A DNA stretch of 64,000 nt from Marisediminicola sp040546025 (GCF_040546025.1 NZ_JBEPNA010000010.1:45224-109223), one strand, 5' to 3'; shown: positions 49,895 through 58,914, numbered from the stretch's first letter. The notes: generated by a model from the sequence alone, not told the origin. Made by a program: numbers and translations.

Positions 49895-51637
49895 CTAGAG
49901 TCGCATCCAGACCGTCTGGTCCGGGGCGAGTGCGGCCCCGTGAAGCTCTTCGGAGCTGAGCAGCACCTCGCCGACGGGCAGCTCGACCGGGACATCGCTG
50001 GTGTTGGCGATCACGGTGACGGAGCCGTTGCGGAAGGCGACGACGGTCTCGTCGTAGCCGGGCAGCCACTCGACGGTGCCGAAGCCGAGGTCGTGCTCGT
50101 GACGCAGCGAGAGCGCGAGCCGATACAGCTCGAGCGTCGATCCGGGCACGCCAAGCTGCGCGTCCCTCGATACCGGCGCCCAGTCGGCCGGCTGGGGCAG
50201 CCAGCTCGTGCCTGAGGTGCTGAAGCCGTACGCGGCCGCGTCCGCCTCCCAGGGGATCGGCACCCGGCATCCGTCACGTCCGTAGCGTTCGCCATCCGTG
50301 CGGAACCAGGTGGGGTCCTCGCGTGCATGGTCCGGCAGGTCGATGACCTCGGGCAGGCCGAGCTCCTCGCCCTGGTACAGGTAGGCGCTTCCGGGCAGCG
50401 CGAGCATGAGCGCGGATGCTGCGCGGGCGCGGCGCAGGCCGAGCTCGGGAATCGGCTGGCCGGGGGACTTGGGCCCGATGCCGTGGCCCTGCGGGTTGTC
50501 GGCCGTCAGCGCAAGGCGCGTCGCGTGCCGGACCACGTCGTGGTTGGAGAGCACCCAGGTGCTCGGTGCGCCGACTCCGGTGAACGCGTCGAGTGAACCG
50601 TCGACGACCCGGCGGATGGCCGGTCCCGCCCACGACGTCTCGAGGTAGGAGAAGTTGAAGGCCTGGTGCATCTCGTCCGGGCGCACCCAGCGGGCGAGCT
50701 TGGTCAGCGGCTCGACCCAGGCCTCGGCCACCATGACCCGGTTGCCCTCGTACTCGTCGAGCACCTGGCGCCAGTCGCGGTAGATCTCGTGCACGCCGTC
50801 CTGCGCCCAGTAGGGCGGGGTCGGAGCGTCGATGTGGGTACCAATCTCGGGCTCGAGCCCGACCGCACCGCCGCCCATGCTCCCCGAGTCGGCCGGAGCC
50901 GTGTAGTCGGGGAGGCCGGCTTCCTTGATCATGCCGTGGGCGACGTCGACACGGAAGCCGTCAACGCCGCGGTCGAGCCAGAAGCGCAGGATGTCGCGGA
51001 ATTGGTCGCGCACCCAGGGATTCTCCCAGTCGAGGTCGGGCTGGGTGGAGTCGAACAGGTGCAGGTACCACTGGCCGGGCGTGCCGTCGATGTTGGTGGT
51101 GCGGGTCCACGCCGGGCCGCCGAAGACGGAATGCCAGTTGTTCGGGGGCAGCTCGCCATTCTCGCCGGTGCCGTCGCGGAACATGTACCGCGCGCGCTCG
51201 ACGCTCCCCTCGGCGGCGTCCAGTGCGGCGCGGAACCAGGCATGGTCGCTCGAGGTGTGGTTGGGGACGAGGTCGACGATGATCTTGAGGCCGAGCGCGT
51301 GCGCGGCGTCCTCGAGCGCGTCGAAGTCATCGAGGGTGCCGAAGAGCGGGTCGACATCGCAATAGTCCGCGACGTCGTAGCCGGCGTCGCGCTGGGGTGA
51401 CACGAAAAACGGCGAGAGCCAGATGGCATCGACGCCGAGTTCGACGAGGGACGGGAGCCGGGTGGTGATGCCGCGCAGGTCACCGATGCCGTCGCCGGAG
51501 TCGTCGGCAAACGACCGGGGGTAGATCTGGTAGATGACGGCGTTGCGCCACCACTCGCGTCCGGCGGCCGGGAGTGCAGAAGTCGGGTCCTCGCCGCGCG
51601 CGGGCGCGACGATGTCCACGGAGTTGTCGAAAGTCAT
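49895..51637 (-). CDS. Glycoside hydrolase family 13 alpha-glucosidase
   Basis: A 580-residue cytosolic enzyme of the oligo-1,6-glucosidase/alpha-glucosidase subfamily. The GH13 regions are DLVPNHTS, DGFRVDVAHGM with the nucleophile Asp, VAEAWVEPL with the acid/base Glu, and LSNHDVVRH. It frees glucose from maltose-type oligosaccharides imported by the divergent MalEFG-type transporter. An operator-like sequence lies 30 bases upstream of the start. Confidence 0.95.
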   Translation of the reverse strand: MTFDNSVDIVAPARGEDPTSALPAAGREWWRNAVIYQIYPRSFADDSGDGIGDLRGITTRLPSLVELGVDAIWLSPFFVSPQRDAGYDVADYCDVDPLFGTLDDFDALEDAAHALGLKIIVDLVPNHTSSDHAWFRAALDAAEGSVERARYMFRDGTGENGELPPNNWHSVFGGPAWTRTTNIDGTPGQWYLHLFDSTQPDLDWENPWVRDQFRDILRFWLDRGVDGFRVDVAHGMIKEAGLPDYTAPADSGSMGGGAVGLEPEIGTHIDAPTPPYWAQDGVHEIYRDWRQVLDEYEGNRVMVAEAWVEPLTKLARWVRPDEMHQAFNFSYLETSWAGPAIRRVVDGSLDAFTGVGAPSTWVLSNHDVVRHATRLALTADNPQGHGIGPKSPGQPIPELGLRRARAASALMLALPGSAYLYQGEELGLPEVIDLPDHAREDPTWFRTDGERYGRDGCRVPIPWEADAAAYGFSTSGTSWLPQPADWAPVSRDAQLGVPGSTLELYRLALSLRHEHDLGFGTVEWLPGYDETVVAFRNGSVTVIANTSDVPVELPVGEVLLSSEELHGAALAPDQTVWMRL

Positions 51638-51666
51638 CCCGAAACTCTATTGCATGCTGGGCCAGA

Positions 51667-51680
51667 TGGAAGCGATTGCA
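51667..51680 (-). promoter_or_regulatory. LacI-type operator of the GH13 gene
   Basis: TGGAAGCGATTGCA is close to the palindrome TGNAAGCGCTTNCA bound by LacI-family regulators and lies 30 bases before ATG 51637. Confidence 0.65.
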
Positions 51681-51786
51681 GTGCGGGGCAGCTGAGAGGA
51701 TCACACATTGCCGGCCCCGAGATCAGTGGAGGTGTTGTGCCAGATCCCACAGGGAGATTGCCGTGCGCCGCGGTGACCCTGTTAGA

Positions 51787-51800
51787 TGTAAGCGCTTGCA
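51787..51800 (+). promoter_or_regulatory. LacI-type operator of the malE-like gene
   Basis: TGTAAGCGCTTGCA is a near-perfect LacI-family palindrome (AAGCGCTT core), 36 bases before ATG 51836. Confidence 0.8.
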
Positions 51801-51835
51801 GTATCGCGGGCGCGCCTTGAGGAAAGGCAACACCA

Positions 51836-53068
51836 ATGACGGTGAACAAAAAAGGCTGGCTGGCTGCTGGCGCAGTCGCAGTCGTCGCTTCCCTGGCCCT
51901 GGCCGGATGCTCCGCGGGCTCCAGTGACACATCGGGGGACGACACGGCCGCGAGCGCCCTGACCGTGTGGGTCGATGCCGAGCGCGTCGACGCTCTCAAA
52001 GAGGCCGCGGCCGCCTACGAGGACAAAACCGGTGTCGACGTCAAGCTCGTCTCGAAGGACGTCGCCATGATCAAGGACGACTTCATCCAGCAGGTTCCGT
52101 CGGGCAAGGGCCCCGACATCACGATGGGCGCACACGACTGGGTGGGTGAACTCGTCACGAACGGCGTCGTTGCTCCCATCGAGCTGGGCGACACGGCCGC
52201 CGACTACCTCGACGTGGCCATCAACGCCGCCACCTACGACGGCAAGACCTATCTGCTCCCGTACGCGGTCGAGAACCTCGCCCTGCTGCGCAACGCCGAC
52301 CTCGTGCCCGAGCCCGCAACGACCTTCGACGACATGATCGCCAAGGGCACGGCGGCCGGCGTCGAGTACCCGTTCGTGGTCGAGCAGGGCGCCGACGGCA
52401 ACCCCTACCACCTCTACCCGTACCAGACGTCCTACGGCGCCCCGGTCTTCGGAACGGATGCGAGCGGTGGCTACGACGCAGAGGCGCTCGAGCTCGGAAA
52501 CGCCGGGGGCGAGGCATTCGCCACCTGGCTCGGCAGCCAGGGCAAGAACGGCACGGGCGTCTTCAACACAGAGATCACCGGCGACATCGCGAAGGAGGCC
52601 TTCACCTCGGGCCAGGCCGCCTTCTGGCTCACCGGCCCGTGGAACGTTGCCGCGGCGACCGACGCCGGCATCAACCTCGCCGTCGACGTCATCTCGCCCG
52701 AGTCGACCGAGGCCGCGCAGCCGTTCGCTGGCGTCAAGGGCTTCTACGTGAGTGAGCAGAGCACGAACAAGGTCGCCGCGAACGACTTCCTCGTAAACTT
52801 CCTCGGCACCGAAGAGGTCCAGACCGCGCTGTTCGAGTCGGGCAACATCCTGCCCGCGCTCACCGCGTCGGCCGAGGCCGCTTCGGCCGACCCGATCATC
52901 GCCGGCTTCGCCGCCGTCGGCGCCGAGGCCGTTCCGATGCCCGCGATCCCGGCCATGGGCCAGGTCTGGCAGTTCTGGGGCATCGCCCAGGCCGCCATCA
53001 TCAACGGTGCCGACCCGGTCACCACGTGGCAGAAGCTCACTGCCGACGTGCAGGGCGCGATCGGCTGA
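51836..53068 (+). CDS. malE: Maltose/maltodextrin-binding lipoprotein (ABC transporter)
   Basis: A 410-residue solute-binding protein. The lipobox LALAGC gives lipidated Cys25. The mature protein shows the SBP family 1 fold: TVWVDAERVDALKEAAAAYE, PDITMGAHDWVGELVTNGVV, YLLPYAVENLALLRNADLV, FWLTGPWNV. GGAAAGGCAAC before ATG 51836 serves as ribosome-binding site. It delivers alpha-glucan fragments to the two permeases. The ATPase subunit is not in the window; MsiK-type shared ATPases are the usual partner in actinobacteria. Confidence 0.92.
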   Translation: MTVNKKGWLAAGAVAVVASLALAGCSAGSSDTSGDDTAASALTVWVDAERVDALKEAAAAYEDKTGVDVKLVSKDVAMIKDDFIQQVPSGKGPDITMGAHDWVGELVTNGVVAPIELGDTAADYLDVAINAATYDGKTYLLPYAVENLALLRNADLVPEPATTFDDMIAKGTAAGVEYPFVVEQGADGNPYHLYPYQTSYGAPVFGTDASGGYDAEALELGNAGGEAFATWLGSQGKNGTGVFNTEITGDIAKEAFTSGQAAFWLTGPWNVAAATDAGINLAVDVISPESTEAAQPFAGVKGFYVSEQSTNKVAANDFLVNFLGTEEVQTALFESGNILPALTASAEAASADPIIAGFAAVGAEAVPMPAIPAMGQVWQFWGIAQAAIINGADPVTTWQKLTADVQGAIG

Positions 53069-53085
53069 CAGCACGGCAGACGACT

Positions 53086-53126
53086 CCCCGGGTGGGTGCC
53101 GATTCGGCATCCACCCGGGGTTTTTC
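53086..53126 (+). terminator. Partial terminator between malE- and malF-like genes
   Basis: A 10-bp stem CCCCGGGTGG/CCACCCGGGG with inner pairing TGCCGA/TCGGCA, followed by TTTTT. Within an operon it would lower permease synthesis compared with the binding protein. Confidence 0.8.
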
Positions 53127-53157
53127 GGGTGGAAGACCAGAGCAGAAAGCTGAGCAA

Positions 53158-54768
53158 TTGAGCATCATCAACGACGACGACGTCACCGAGAAGCCAACGA
53201 GGCGCGAGAAGCAGGCTGCGCGCATGGCCGAGGCGGCATCGGATGGCGTCAAGGCCATCCTCATCAAGATCGCCCTCCTGGGCATCGTCGATGCACTCGC
53301 GCTCTACGCGCTGTTCATCCTGTTCGCGAAGGAGCAGTGGGTCGTCTTCGCCCTCGTGCTGGCCGTCACCGGCATCGTCAATTGGATCTACTTCTCCCCG
53401 GGCAAGCTTCCGGCCAAGTACCTCACTCCCGGGGTGATCTTCCTTGTCGTGTTCCAGATCTTCGCGATCGTCTACACCGGCTACATCGGCTTCACGAACT
53501 ACAGCACCGGCCACAACAGCGACAAGGCCCAGGCGGTGTCCGCCCTCATGAGCTCGGCCCAGGAACGCGTGCCCGACTCTGCCGCGTACGGCGTGACCGT
53601 GCTCGACAGGGCCGGCGCGCTGAGCTTCCTGCTCACCGACCCCGCAGGCGACGTCAGCATCGGCAGCAACGACGCGCCGCTCGAGCGCGTCTCGGGAGCC
53701 GACATGGATGGCGGCAAGGCCGTTGCGGTCGACGGCTACACCAGCCTGAGCTTTCAGGAGGTCATCGCACGCACCGCCGAGATCACCGCGATGAACGTGC
53801 CATTCTCGAACGATCCAAACGACGGCAGCCTCCGGACCCCCGACGGCAGCAGTGCCTACCTCTATGTCTCGTCGCTGACGTACGACGAGCAGGCTAAGAC
53901 GATGACGGATGTCGCCAGCGGCACGGTCTATGCCGATACCGGCACCGGGGCGTTCACCTCCGCTGACGGTGACGAACTTCTCCCCGGCTGGCGGATCAAC
54001 GTCGGGGTCGACAACTTCACCAGGGCGTTCACCGAGGAGGGCATCCGAAGCCCGCTGATGAGCGTCGCCACGTGGACATTCGCGTTTGCCGCACTGTCGG
54101 TCGCCTCGACCTTCCTGCTCGGACTGTTCCTCGCCATCGTCTTCAATGACATTCGGATGAAGGGACGCAAGTTCTACCGCATCGCGATGATCCTTCCCTA
54201 TGCGTTCCCGGCATTCCTCTCGGCCCTCGTCTGGGCCGGAATGCTGAGCGAGAGCTTCGGGTTCATCAACCAGGTTCTGCTCGGTGGTGCTGAGATTCCC
54301 TGGCTCACCAACGAGTGGCTGGCAAAATTCAGCATCCTCCTCGTGAACCTCTGGCTCGGCTTCCCCTACATGTTCCTCGTCTGCACCGGCGCACTCCAGT
54401 CGATCCCGGAGGAGCTTCAGGAGGCGGCGACGGTCGACGGGGCCAGCCCCTGGGCGGTGTTCCGCCTGATCAAGCTGCCGCTTCTGCTGGTCTCCGTCGC
54501 GCCACTGCTGATCGCCTCATTCGCGTTCAACTTCAACAACTTCAACCTCATCTACATGCTCACCGGCGGCGGACCGCGCGACGCGAGCGCCGACGTGAAT
54601 GTCGGGGCCACCGACATCCTGATCTCCATGGTCTACAAGGTGGCGTTCACCGGCCAGACGCGCGATTACGGGCTCGCGAGCGCCTTCTCGATCATCATCT
54701 TCATCCTCGTAGCGGTCATTTCGATCATCAGCTTCAGGAAGACCAAGGCTTTGGAGGAGCTGAACTAA
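53158..54768 (+). CDS. malF: Maltose-type ABC transporter permease MalF
   Basis: A 536-residue permease. It has three N-terminal helices, a large extracytoplasmic P2-like insert (about 115-290), and the permease core with the EAA loop EAATVDGASPWAVFRLI that contacts the ATPase. TTG 53158 is proposed: the frame is open back to 53026, but the terminator hairpin lies between, so translation must begin behind it; ATG 53224 is the alternative. It overlaps malG by one base (TAATG). Confidence 0.9.
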   Translation: MSIINDDDVTEKPTRREKQAARMAEAASDGVKAILIKIALLGIVDALALYALFILFAKEQWVVFALVLAVTGIVNWIYFSPGKLPAKYLTPGVIFLVVFQIFAIVYTGYIGFTNYSTGHNSDKAQAVSALMSSAQERVPDSAAYGVTVLDRAGALSFLLTDPAGDVSIGSNDAPLERVSGADMDGGKAVAVDGYTSLSFQEVIARTAEITAMNVPFSNDPNDGSLRTPDGSSAYLYVSSLTYDEQAKTMTDVASGTVYADTGTGAFTSADGDELLPGWRINVGVDNFTRAFTEEGIRSPLMSVATWTFAFAALSVASTFLLGLFLAIVFNDIRMKGRKFYRIAMILPYAFPAFLSALVWAGMLSESFGFINQVLLGGAEIPWLTNEWLAKFSILLVNLWLGFPYMFLVCTGALQSIPEELQEAATVDGASPWAVFRLIKLPLLLVSVAPLLIASFAFNFNNFNLIYMLTGGGPRDASADVNVGATDILISMVYKVAFTGQTRDYGLASAFSIIIFILVAVISIISFRKTKALEELN

Positions 54769-55694
54769 TGACCACCAGAATCACCGCAGCCCCATCGCGT
54801 GGCACCACCGTTCCCCCGCAGATCCCGCCAACGACACGGCGGCGACTGGGGCGGTGGTTCGCGGCCACCGGCTGGCGCCACGCGATCGGCGTTGTCATGG
54901 TGGTCTTCGCCGCCTTTCCGTTGCTCTACGTGCTCTCCGCATCCCTCAACCCGCGAGGCACGCTGACCGGGTCGAATGCCCTCTTCTCGCAGGTCGGGCT
55001 GGATGCGTATGCGCGCCTGCTCGACAACCCCGAACAGCCCTTCGCGGCCTGGTTCGCCAACACCCTCACCATCTCGGGGGTCACGGCGGTCTGCAGCGTC
55101 TTCCTCGGGGCTCTCGCGGCCTATTCGTTCTCGCGCATGCGCTTCACCGGTCGCCGGACGGGGCTGCTCACGATCGTTCTCGTGCAGATGTTTCCGCAGC
55201 TGCTCGCGGTCGTCGCGATCTTCCTCGTGATGAGCACGATCGGCGACCTCTTTCCCGCCATCGGCCTCAACACGCATGTCGGGCTGATCATGGTCCACCT
55301 GGGTGGGGCCCTCGGGGTCAACACCTACCTGATGTACGGCTTCTTCAACACCGTTCCGTCGTCGATCGACGAGGCGGCCAAGATCGACGGCGCGAGCCAC
55401 GCCCGCATCTTCTTCACGATCATCCTGCGACTGGTCGCCCCGATCCTCGCCGTCGTCGCCCTGCTGTCGTTCATCGGCACCACAAACGAGTTCGTGGTCG
55501 CGAGCGTGCTGCTCGTCGACCCAGAAAAACAGACGCTCGCGGTCGGCCTCTACACGCTCGTCTCGAATCCGAACTACGCCGACTGGAGCGCGTTCTCCGC
55601 CGGAGCAGTACTCGCGGCGCTCCCCGTCATGGCGCTGTTCCTATTCCTCCAGAAGTACATAGTCGGCGGGCTGACGGCAGGCTCGGTCAAGTGA
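54768..55694 (+). CDS. malG: Maltose-type ABC transporter permease MalG
   Basis: A 308-residue, six-helix permease. A basic cytosolic N-terminus (RITAAPSRGTTVPPQIPPTT...) precedes helix 1, and the EAA loop is EAAKIDGASHARIFFTI. It pairs with MalF for maltodextrin import. The start overlaps the malF stop codon by one base. It ends the maltose operon, followed by two tRNA genes. Confidence 0.93.
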   Translation: MTTRITAAPSRGTTVPPQIPPTTRRRLGRWFAATGWRHAIGVVMVVFAAFPLLYVLSASLNPRGTLTGSNALFSQVGLDAYARLLDNPEQPFAAWFANTLTISGVTAVCSVFLGALAAYSFSRMRFTGRRTGLLTIVLVQMFPQLLAVVAIFLVMSTIGDLFPAIGLNTHVGLIMVHLGGALGVNTYLMYGFFNTVPSSIDEAAKIDGASHARIFFTIILRLVAPILAVVALLSFIGTTNEFVVASVLLVDPEKQTLAVGLYTLVSNPNYADWSAFSAGAVLAALPVMALFLFLQKYIVGGLTAGSVK

Positions 55695-55814
55695 GCCGCC
55701 CGTGAGCCTGAGCGAGGCTGACGGGCCGTGCATCGTGATTCGCGAGGTACGCGCCAGGTGCTAGTCTCGTACGGTGCCAAACCGGCGCGCCGTTCGCGGT
55801 AGCCAGGTGGTCAC

Positions 55815-55886
<72 letters not shown>

Positions 55887-55922
55887 CCGTGCTCCCGATT
55901 CATTCTCGGAAGTGACGTACCC

Positions 55923-55996
55923 GGCGGGGTAGCTCAGGTGGTTAGAGCACACGGCTCATAATCGTGGTGTCGCGGGTTCGAGTCCCGCCCTCGCTA
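55923..55996 (+). tRNA. tRNA-Met (anticodon CAT), likely integration target
   Basis: Seventy-four bases: acceptor GGCGGGG/CCTCGCT with two G-U pairs, anticodon arm CACGG-CTCATAA-TCGTG, T arm GCGGG-TTCGAGT-CCCGC. An integrase gene ends 98 bases beyond its 3' end on the opposite strand, so the 3' half (about 55972-55996) probably contains the attachment core. Confidence 0.95.
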
Positions 55997-56014
55997 CAAT
56001 CTCAACATCCGTCT

Positions 56015-56076
56015 GACCGGGGCTTTCCCGCTCAGGTGGCCCCGGTCGCTGGGCTTCATGCAACGGGATATGCAAC
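56015..56076. other. Hairpin and direct repeats between tRNA-Met and the integrase
   Basis: GACCGGGGC (56015-56023) and GCCCCGGTC (56039-56047) form a 9-bp stem that can end the integrase transcript. ATGCAAC occurs at 56058-56064 and 56070-56076 with a 12-base period. Such closely spaced direct repeats next to an attachment core are candidates for arm sites of the integrase. Confidence 0.4.
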
Positions 56077-56093
56077 AGCGCCCCCGGATCGGC

Positions 56094-57323
56094 CTACGAG
56101 AGCAGGGCTGACAGGCGGGTCACCGCGTCCCTCTGCATCGTCGGCGTCACGTGCGAGTAGATGTTCATCGTCGTGCTGATGTTGCTGTGCCCAAGGCGCT
56201 CCTGGACGACCTTCGGGTGCACGCCCAGTTCGAGCAGCAGAGTCGCGTGAGTGTGCCGGAGGCCCTTCAAGGTCACCTTCTTCTGCTCGACGGCGCCGCG
56301 GTGCTTCGCGTATGCGGCGAGGCGGACGCTCCACCGGTTGCTGATCGCGTTGCCGTTGGGCACGGTGTTCTCGATCGTTCCGAAGACGTAGGCGCCGGCA
56401 CGTGCGAGGTCGAGTGAGAGCGACCCGCGCGCAGCCTTCCATCGTCGAAGGCCCTCGGCGGTGCGCTCGTCGATGTCGACCACTCGCGCCTGCCCGGTCT
56501 TCGTGGTCTTCGTCGCGTTGCGGACGGTGGCCTCTGCTGCGCGCCGGATGCTGATCCGCCCATTGACCAGGTCGAGGTCGCCCCACCGCAGCGCGAGCGC
56601 CTCGCCCCGCCGCATGCCGGTGTTGGCGATCGTCGTCCACAGCGTGAAGTAGATGTCGTCGTACACGTCACGGTCCCAGTCGAGGAACACGCGCAGCTCG
56701 TCGGCGGTCCACGTGACAATCTCCGGACGCTCGGCTCGGACTTGCTTCCCGGTCGGGGCCTTCACTGTGCGCTTCTTTCGTGCCGGATTGATCGACAGGT
56801 GCCCGTCCTCGATCGCACTATCGAGCATCGCGCCAAGAGTCACGTGGACCTTCCGGACGGTGTTCCCGGATAGCGGCCCGCCAACATCCCGCTGGCCTCG
56901 TCTGCCGCTGGCCTCCAGCTCGCGGTAGTGCTTCGCGAGACGGGTCGCGGTCAGCTGGTCGAGCTTGAGGTGCCCGAGCTCCGGGACCACGTGCACGCGC
57001 ATGATCCGCCGATATCCGTCCATCGTGGACTTCGCCAGGCGAAGGCCTGCCAGCCATTGCTCGGAGTACTCCGCGATGGTCGGCCCGCCTCCTCGCGCGA
57101 GCAGGCGATGGTCGCGGATGTCGCGCCGAGCCTGCTGCAATGCATCGTCCGCCGCCTCCATCGTGACGAACCCGCTCTTACCCGCCTGCCTCGTGCGCCC
57201 GTCTGGATGGTCCGCGTCAAGAGGCACCCGCATCTGCCAACGCCACCGGGTCCCCGCACTCGTGGCGTAGCTCGTGATCGAGCCGACTCCGCGCCGCCTC
57301 GAGGGTGTTCGGCGCTGAGTCAT
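56094..57323 (-). CDS. int: Tyrosine-recombinase integrase of the tRNA-Met element
   Basis: A 409-residue phage-type integrase. A basic arm-binding-type N-terminal region (GVGSITSYATSAGTRWRWQM), a SAM-like core-binding domain (about 80-180), and the catalytic domain from about 200. Catalytic residues: Arg238 (TGMRRGEAL), Lys353-Arg356 (KGLRHTHA, lysine where many relatives have histidine), His379 (GHS) and nucleophile Tyr389. It reads toward tRNA-Met. The start overlaps the XRE stop by 4 bases, so the two are co-translated. Confidence 0.95.
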   Translation of the reverse strand: MTQRRTPSRRRGVGSITSYATSAGTRWRWQMRVPLDADHPDGRTRQAGKSGFVTMEAADDALQQARRDIRDHRLLARGGGPTIAEYSEQWLAGLRLAKSTMDGYRRIMRVHVVPELGHLKLDQLTATRLAKHYRELEASGRRGQRDVGGPLSGNTVRKVHVTLGAMLDSAIEDGHLSINPARKKRTVKAPTGKQVRAERPEIVTWTADELRVFLDWDRDVYDDIYFTLWTTIANTGMRRGEALALRWGDLDLVNGRISIRRAAEATVRNATKTTKTGQARVVDIDERTAEGLRRWKAARGSLSLDLARAGAYVFGTIENTVPNGNAISNRWSVRLAAYAKHRGAVEQKKVTLKGLRHTHATLLLELGVHPKVVQERLGHSNISTTMNIYSHVTPTMQRDAVTRLSALLS

Positions 57324-57979
57324 AAGCCGTCCGGTCGGTACTCGTCGAGGCCGTCCGGTATCGAGTAGCCGGCCGCTGTCATGCGCTCCAACAGTGCGAT
57401 CAGCTGGAGGTCGATCTGACGCCGCTTCTCTTCCTCGCGCGCTGCAAGCTCGTCTGCATTTTTGGCGGTTCTGTACTGGTAGGCGAGTCGGACGGAGTCC
57501 ATCATCTGGCGCACGAGATGGTCGAATTGGAACTTGTGCCCAAAGGGATCTTGCGCGGCTCTCCAGTGCTCAAGACTCCGGTCGCCCCCGGCCAGTGACG
57601 GAGGCCTAACCCGGGCGCCAACGATCCAGTCGTAGGCCTCCCACGGGGACTCGGTGACGCCGGGCAATACCTCGATCGGTCCGTTGGTGGCCGCGGGCTG
57701 AATGAGCAGCGCGATCGGCGGAACGCCTAGGGCCGCGGCAAGAATCAGCAAGTCCGAGGCAGCCACGGTTGGACGCCGCCCGTTCTCCATATCGGCGATG
57801 ACCGACCGCTTCACCTCGTGACCTAGAGCGGCCGTGCGATCGGCCAAGGCCTGGGCACTCAGGTCCTGTGCCCGCCTCATCGTTCGGATCTGAGCGCCAA
57901 CGCTCGCAGTCAGCCGCCGCGCCCAGTCGCCGACGCCGGCCGTATTGACGACTCCGACGTCGCCCTCGTTGAGTTCCAT
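57320..57979 (-). CDS. XRE-family repressor of the element
   Basis: A 219-residue protein. N-terminal HTH of the XRE type (about 28-90: IRTMRRAQDLSAQALADRTA ... KRSVIADMENGRRPTV) and a C-terminal region without peptidase motifs, ending in coiled-coil-like EEEKRRQIDLQLIALLERM. It probably represses the divergent rightward operon and its own leaderless promoter, keeping the element silent. The 4-base overlap with the integrase gene couples integrase level to repressor level. Confidence 0.85.
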   Translation of the reverse strand: MELNEGDVGVVNTAGVGDWARRLTASVGAQIRTMRRAQDLSAQALADRTAALGHEVKRSVIADMENGRRPTVAASDLLILAAALGVPPIALLIQPAATNGPIEVLPGVTESPWEAYDWIVGARVRPPSLAGGDRSLEHWRAAQDPFGHKFQFDHLVRQMMDSVRLAYQYRTAKNADELAAREEEKRRQIDLQLIALLERMTAAGYSIPDGLDEYRPDGL

Positions 57980-57986
57980 GGCTCAA

Positions 57987-58038
57987 AACCTACATGACTT
58001 GACGGCAAGCAACAATGAGGTGCATACTCCTACATGAC
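57987..58038. promoter_or_regulatory. Divergent promoter/operator of the element's control switch
   Basis: CCTACATGAC occurs at 57989-57998 and 58029-58038. Rightward promoter: TTGACG (57999-58004), 18 bases, CATACT (58023-58028). Leftward promoter: TTGTTG and, 17 bases on, TAGGTT (57987-57992 complement), which puts the start site about at the repressor ATG 57979 (leaderless). One repeat overlaps the leftward -10; the other lies just past the rightward -10. Confidence 0.6.
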
Positions 58039-58088
58039 GGGCTGAACGCAATTCGTCATCTAAATGAGTTCAAAACGAAGGAGTCAAC

Positions 58089-58301
58089 ATGATCAAGTCA
58101 CTAGCGGAGGTTCGAGCGTCGACCTCGGCTGCGCTGTCAATGTCCGAGGTAGCGACGGTGCTCGACCTCGACCCGCGCACGATCAGCGCCGCCGCCGCCG
58201 CGGGCGAGATCCCGAGCGTCCGAATTGGTCGCCGCGTCCTCGTGCCTCGTGAGGCGTTCTTGGCAATGCTCGACAACCAGGCGGTCGGGTCCGCCCGATG
58301 A
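58089..58301 (+). CDS. Excisionase-like helix-turn-helix protein
   Basis: A 70-residue protein. MSEVATVLDLDPRTISAAAA with GEIPSVRIGRRVLVPREAFL is the winged-helix motif of AlpA/Xis-type DNA-binding domains. In integrative elements such proteins drive excision or activate early genes. ATG 58089 has AAGGAGTCAAC upstream. It is the first gene of the rightward operon, divergent from the repressor, and overlaps the next gene by 4 bases. Confidence 0.85.
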   Translation: MIKSLAEVRASTSAALSMSEVATVLDLDPRTISAAAAAGEIPSVRIGRRVLVPREAFLAMLDNQAVGSAR

Positions 58302-58660
58302 CCTCCGACCCGGTCGCCCTGCGCGAGCCCTCGCGTCATCACTTCGCCGCGATTGAGTTCCTCGACGGAGCCACCCTCGCTGTTCTCACGGTCGCAACCG
58401 GACCGGCGCACCCGCTCACGCCCAACGGGTTCATCGTCGGCCCGCTCGCGCTATCCCTCCCCGTCGCGGTAGGCGGCGTCGTCGATGTCGCCGAGCTGCG
58501 CGACAGAGTCGACATGTCGCTGTTGCTCATGGCCTACACCCGCACGTCGCCGTGGGAGATTGTGGCATCCAGGCACGTCGCGTGGGTCGACACCGAGCCT
58601 GCGCTGTGGCCGCTGCCCGAGTACACGCTTGAGTCGCTCATGGCGGGGTGCGCGCCGTGA
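58298..58660 (+). CDS. Element protein of unknown function (120 residues)
   Basis: The product has no signal peptide or Cys pair. Features are an N-terminal HHFAAIEFLDGATLAVLTVA strand-rich part and VDVAELRDRVDMSLLLMAY, then ASRHVAWVDTEPALWPLPEY. The start overlaps the excisionase-like gene by 4 bases and the end overlaps the next gene, which fits a tightly packed early operon. I do not recognise a family. Confidence 0.7.
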   Translation: MTSDPVALREPSRHHFAAIEFLDGATLAVLTVATGPAHPLTPNGFIVGPLALSLPVAVGGVVDVAELRDRVDMSLLLMAYTRTSPWEIVASRHVAWVDTEPALWPLPEYTLESLMAGCAP

Positions 58661-58914
58661 CCGCCGAGCACGAGGGCGAACAGCTCTACGCCTCCCGCCT
58701 CGGCAGGCCAGAGGGACAGATCCAGCAGATCTTCGCCGTCCGCCAGGCGGCACTCACGGCCAAGGCCGCAGCGCTCCCGGCTGGTACCCCGGCGCGAGCC
58801 GCCGCTGAGGCCGCTGTGCGCAGCGACCCGAGCAACCCCGCCGCCGAGCGCTCGGGCATCGCCTGGCGCAACAGCACGGACGGGCAGAAGACGAGACAGA
58901 GGTACCGAGATTGA
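58657..58914 (+). CDS. Element protein of unknown function (85 residues)
   Basis: A small, helical, Ala-, Glu- and Arg-rich protein (LYASRLGRPEGQIQQIFAVR, then AALTAKAAALPAGTPARAAA). GTG 58657 gives a 4-base GTGA overlap with the previous stop; GTG 58648 is an alternative. It ends overlapping the ATPase gene by 4 bases. No domain recognised; an accessory factor of the replication protein is possible from position only. Confidence 0.65.
   Translation: MTAEHEGEQLYASRLGRPEGQIQQIFAVRQAALTAKAAALPAGTPARAAAEAAVRSDPSNPAAERSGIAWRNSTDGQKTRQRYRD

Noticed and set aside
53026..53157. Longer N-terminus of MalF
   Set aside because: The extension overlaps malE and the intergenic terminator hairpin and has no permease-like sequence.
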